Assembly: GCA_913059105.1 (NCBI GenBank)
Contig: CAJXRL010000142.1
Span: forward strand, 1-7,200
DNA: 7,200 nt
Direction: 5' to 3'
Source of the DNA: an uncultured Flavobacteriales bacterium
GTDB lineage: Bacteria > Bacteroidota > Bacteroidia > Flavobacteriales_E > Vicingaceae
The first letter of the stretch is position 1, and the number at the start of each line of letters is the position of its first letter. Both the position numbers and the translations under genes were made by a program. Of this stretch, positions 6,203 through 7,200 are shown one piece after another. The notes under the pieces were generated by a model. That model ran no database searches. It was not told the DNA's origin and saw only the letters and a list, made by a program, of their open reading frames with translations.

Positions 6203-7200
6203 ATGAAAGATTTGACAGAAGATATTTTAAGTGGGGAGCATAAAGAATTGTGGAAGGAAGAAATTTTAAAATTCAAGTCGTTCAAACAGTTTGTTGAATA
6301 CTACGGACAAGATAATTGGGTGGATACCGGGAAGCTTGCTAATTTGGAAATGGTAAAGCTAGAAGATACCTATGCAGCCGGCTTGAAACAAGAGAATTCT
6401 CCACCTATTTATGTGGAGGGTATTAAGCAATGTATTTCTGAAATTAGAAACAACAAACCTTTAAAACCACCAATTTTTCTTTTTGCGAAACTTGACCACA
6501 TTTTAGTTGATGGTGTACCCAATAAAAATCGCTTTAAAACAATAGCAGGCTTTAGTCAAATAGCTGCTTACACAACTCTTGGGATTAAATATATTCCTGC
6601 AATTGTTTACCGAACTTCTATTGCAGGTAGTAATGAGATGCTTTATGATGGAACTTTGCCCATGGAGGCTTTCCTTGATATTGATTTTAAGAAATTATAT
6701 GATGCTTTTCAAGCTAAGGGAGACGAAGATAAAAATCAAATAAAAAACAACTTAGCGCTATTAAATGATGGGAGTTATTTTAAGAAAAATGAAAATTTAG
6801 TATTAGGAAACCCTTATCAATCAACCAATCAATTTGGAGAAAATATTGTCAAAATAAAAGGCAATATGAATGAGATTGTAAAACAAAAAGAATTGAACCT
6901 ATTGAAGGTTTCTGCCGACGAAGATGAAGTTACTGAGACTATATTAAAGCCTACTATAACCGATTTAGTTGAGGATGAAGTTGCAGAAAAGAACATCAAG
7001 AAAGCTCTTAATCTTAGTAAAAAAAGGAAAGAAACGAAACCTAAAGAAAATGATTTAGATTTTGACCTTACGTCGTTTGACGAGATCATGGAACAGTATA
7101 ATTCTGAAATTTCAAAAGAGGAAATTAAAGCTTGGATTTGGTATAAACGTAGTAAGGAAAGCTATAATGATGTTGGCGTAATTCTTATAGAGTCAAGTGG
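6203..7200 (+). CDS. ParB/Srx-like domain protein with polyvalent methylase-helicase linker (partial)
   Basis: Open from the ATG at 6203 to the window edge, giving 332 complete codons with no stop, so the C-terminus is missing. Residues ~86-136 resemble a ParB/sulfiredoxin-type fold: LKPPIFLF, then ILVDG (100-104), then GFSQIAAYTTLGIKYIPAIV (116-135), which lines up with the ParB pattern 'GERRYRAAKLAGLKEIPVIV'. The two arginines of GERR are replaced by Ser-Gln (118-119). Residues 199-217 (LVLGNPY, NQFG, NIVKIKG) resemble the stretch that follows the methyltransferase core in DarB-like methylase-helicase proteins. Residues ~265-285 are Lys-rich and probably flexible. It starts 5 bases after the previous stop. 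A helicase domain may lie beyond the edge but cannot be seen. The reading frame is firm; both domain calls are tentative. Confidence 0.72.
   Translation, partial: MKDLTEDILSGEHKELWKEEILKFKSFKQFVEYYGQDNWVDTGKLANLEMVKLEDTYAAGLKQENSPPIYVEGIKQCISEIRNNKPLKPPIFLFAKLDHILVDGVPNKNRFKTIAGFSQIAAYTTLGIKYIPAIVYRTSIAGSNEMLYDGTLPMEAFLDIDFKKLYDAFQAKGDEDKNQIKNNLALLNDGSYFKKNENLVLGNPYQSTNQFGENIVKIKGNMNEIVKQKELNLLKVSADEDEVTETILKPTITDLVEDEVAEKNIKKALNLSKKRKETKPKENDLDFDLTSFDEIMEQYNSEISKEEIKAWIWYKRSKESYNDVGVILIESS

Noticed and set aside
5890..6285. 131-codon ORF on the - strand with hydrophobic stretches
   Set aside because: It is antisense to three tightly packed + strand genes. The Leu/Phe-rich 'membrane' look is what the complement of Lys/Glu-rich coding sequence produces.
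6829..7089. 86-codon Ser/Phe-rich ORF on the - strand
   Set aside because: It is antisense to the open ParB-like ORF, with a composition expected of a complement of Lys/Glu/Asp codons.

Overview
The window is AT-rich. Its genes lack Shine-Dalgarno-like purine runs, lie only 3-5 bases apart, and use a Bacteroidota-like protein vocabulary. It looks like accessory DNA (conjugative element, plasmid or phage-like element) from a Bacteroidota host (Flavobacteriia/Cytophagia type). That taxonomic call is an inference from composition and protein style; there is no rRNA, tRNA or housekeeping gene to anchor it. Every supported gene is on the + strand.

Layout. Bases 1-286 hold no supportable gene but contain an unusual 9-bp-phased CCCG/CG array (161-218). 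Next comes a small protein with an excisionase/MerR-like helix-turn-helix look (287-547), a possible overlapping 34-codon ORF (531-635), and a perfect 12-bp inverted repeat (625-656). A compact three-gene run follows: a ribbon-helix-helix-like protein (675-1031), an unrecognised small helical protein (1036-1236) and a GT4/GT-B-type glycosyltransferase (1240-2394). A 204-base gap (2395-2598) with at most a weak terminator separates this from a second run: a 1123-residue protein ending in an N6-adenine DNA methyltransferase domain (2599-5970), a 73-residue protein (5976-6197), and a long ORF open to the window edge (6203-7200+). The last has a ParB/sulfiredoxin-like segment followed by sequence resembling the part after the methyltransferase in giant methylase-helicase proteins.

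The most interesting reading is that the second run is a split version of a DarB-like 'polyvalent' protein. These are the large multidomain proteins of phages and conjugative elements, thought to protect incoming DNA, in which accessory domains, an adenine methyltransferase and a helicase are usually fused in one chain. Here the methyltransferase chain stops right after its catalytic core, with no room for a target-recognition domain, and the following pieces are separate genes. The methyltransferase protein also carries seven in-frame 42-bp repeats in its linker, several of which form DNA dyads (TGTTACAC-N6-GTGTAACA). The methyltransferase assignment is firm; the split-polyvalent, ParB-like, helix-turn-helix and ribbon-helix-helix calls rest on pattern recognition without a database search.
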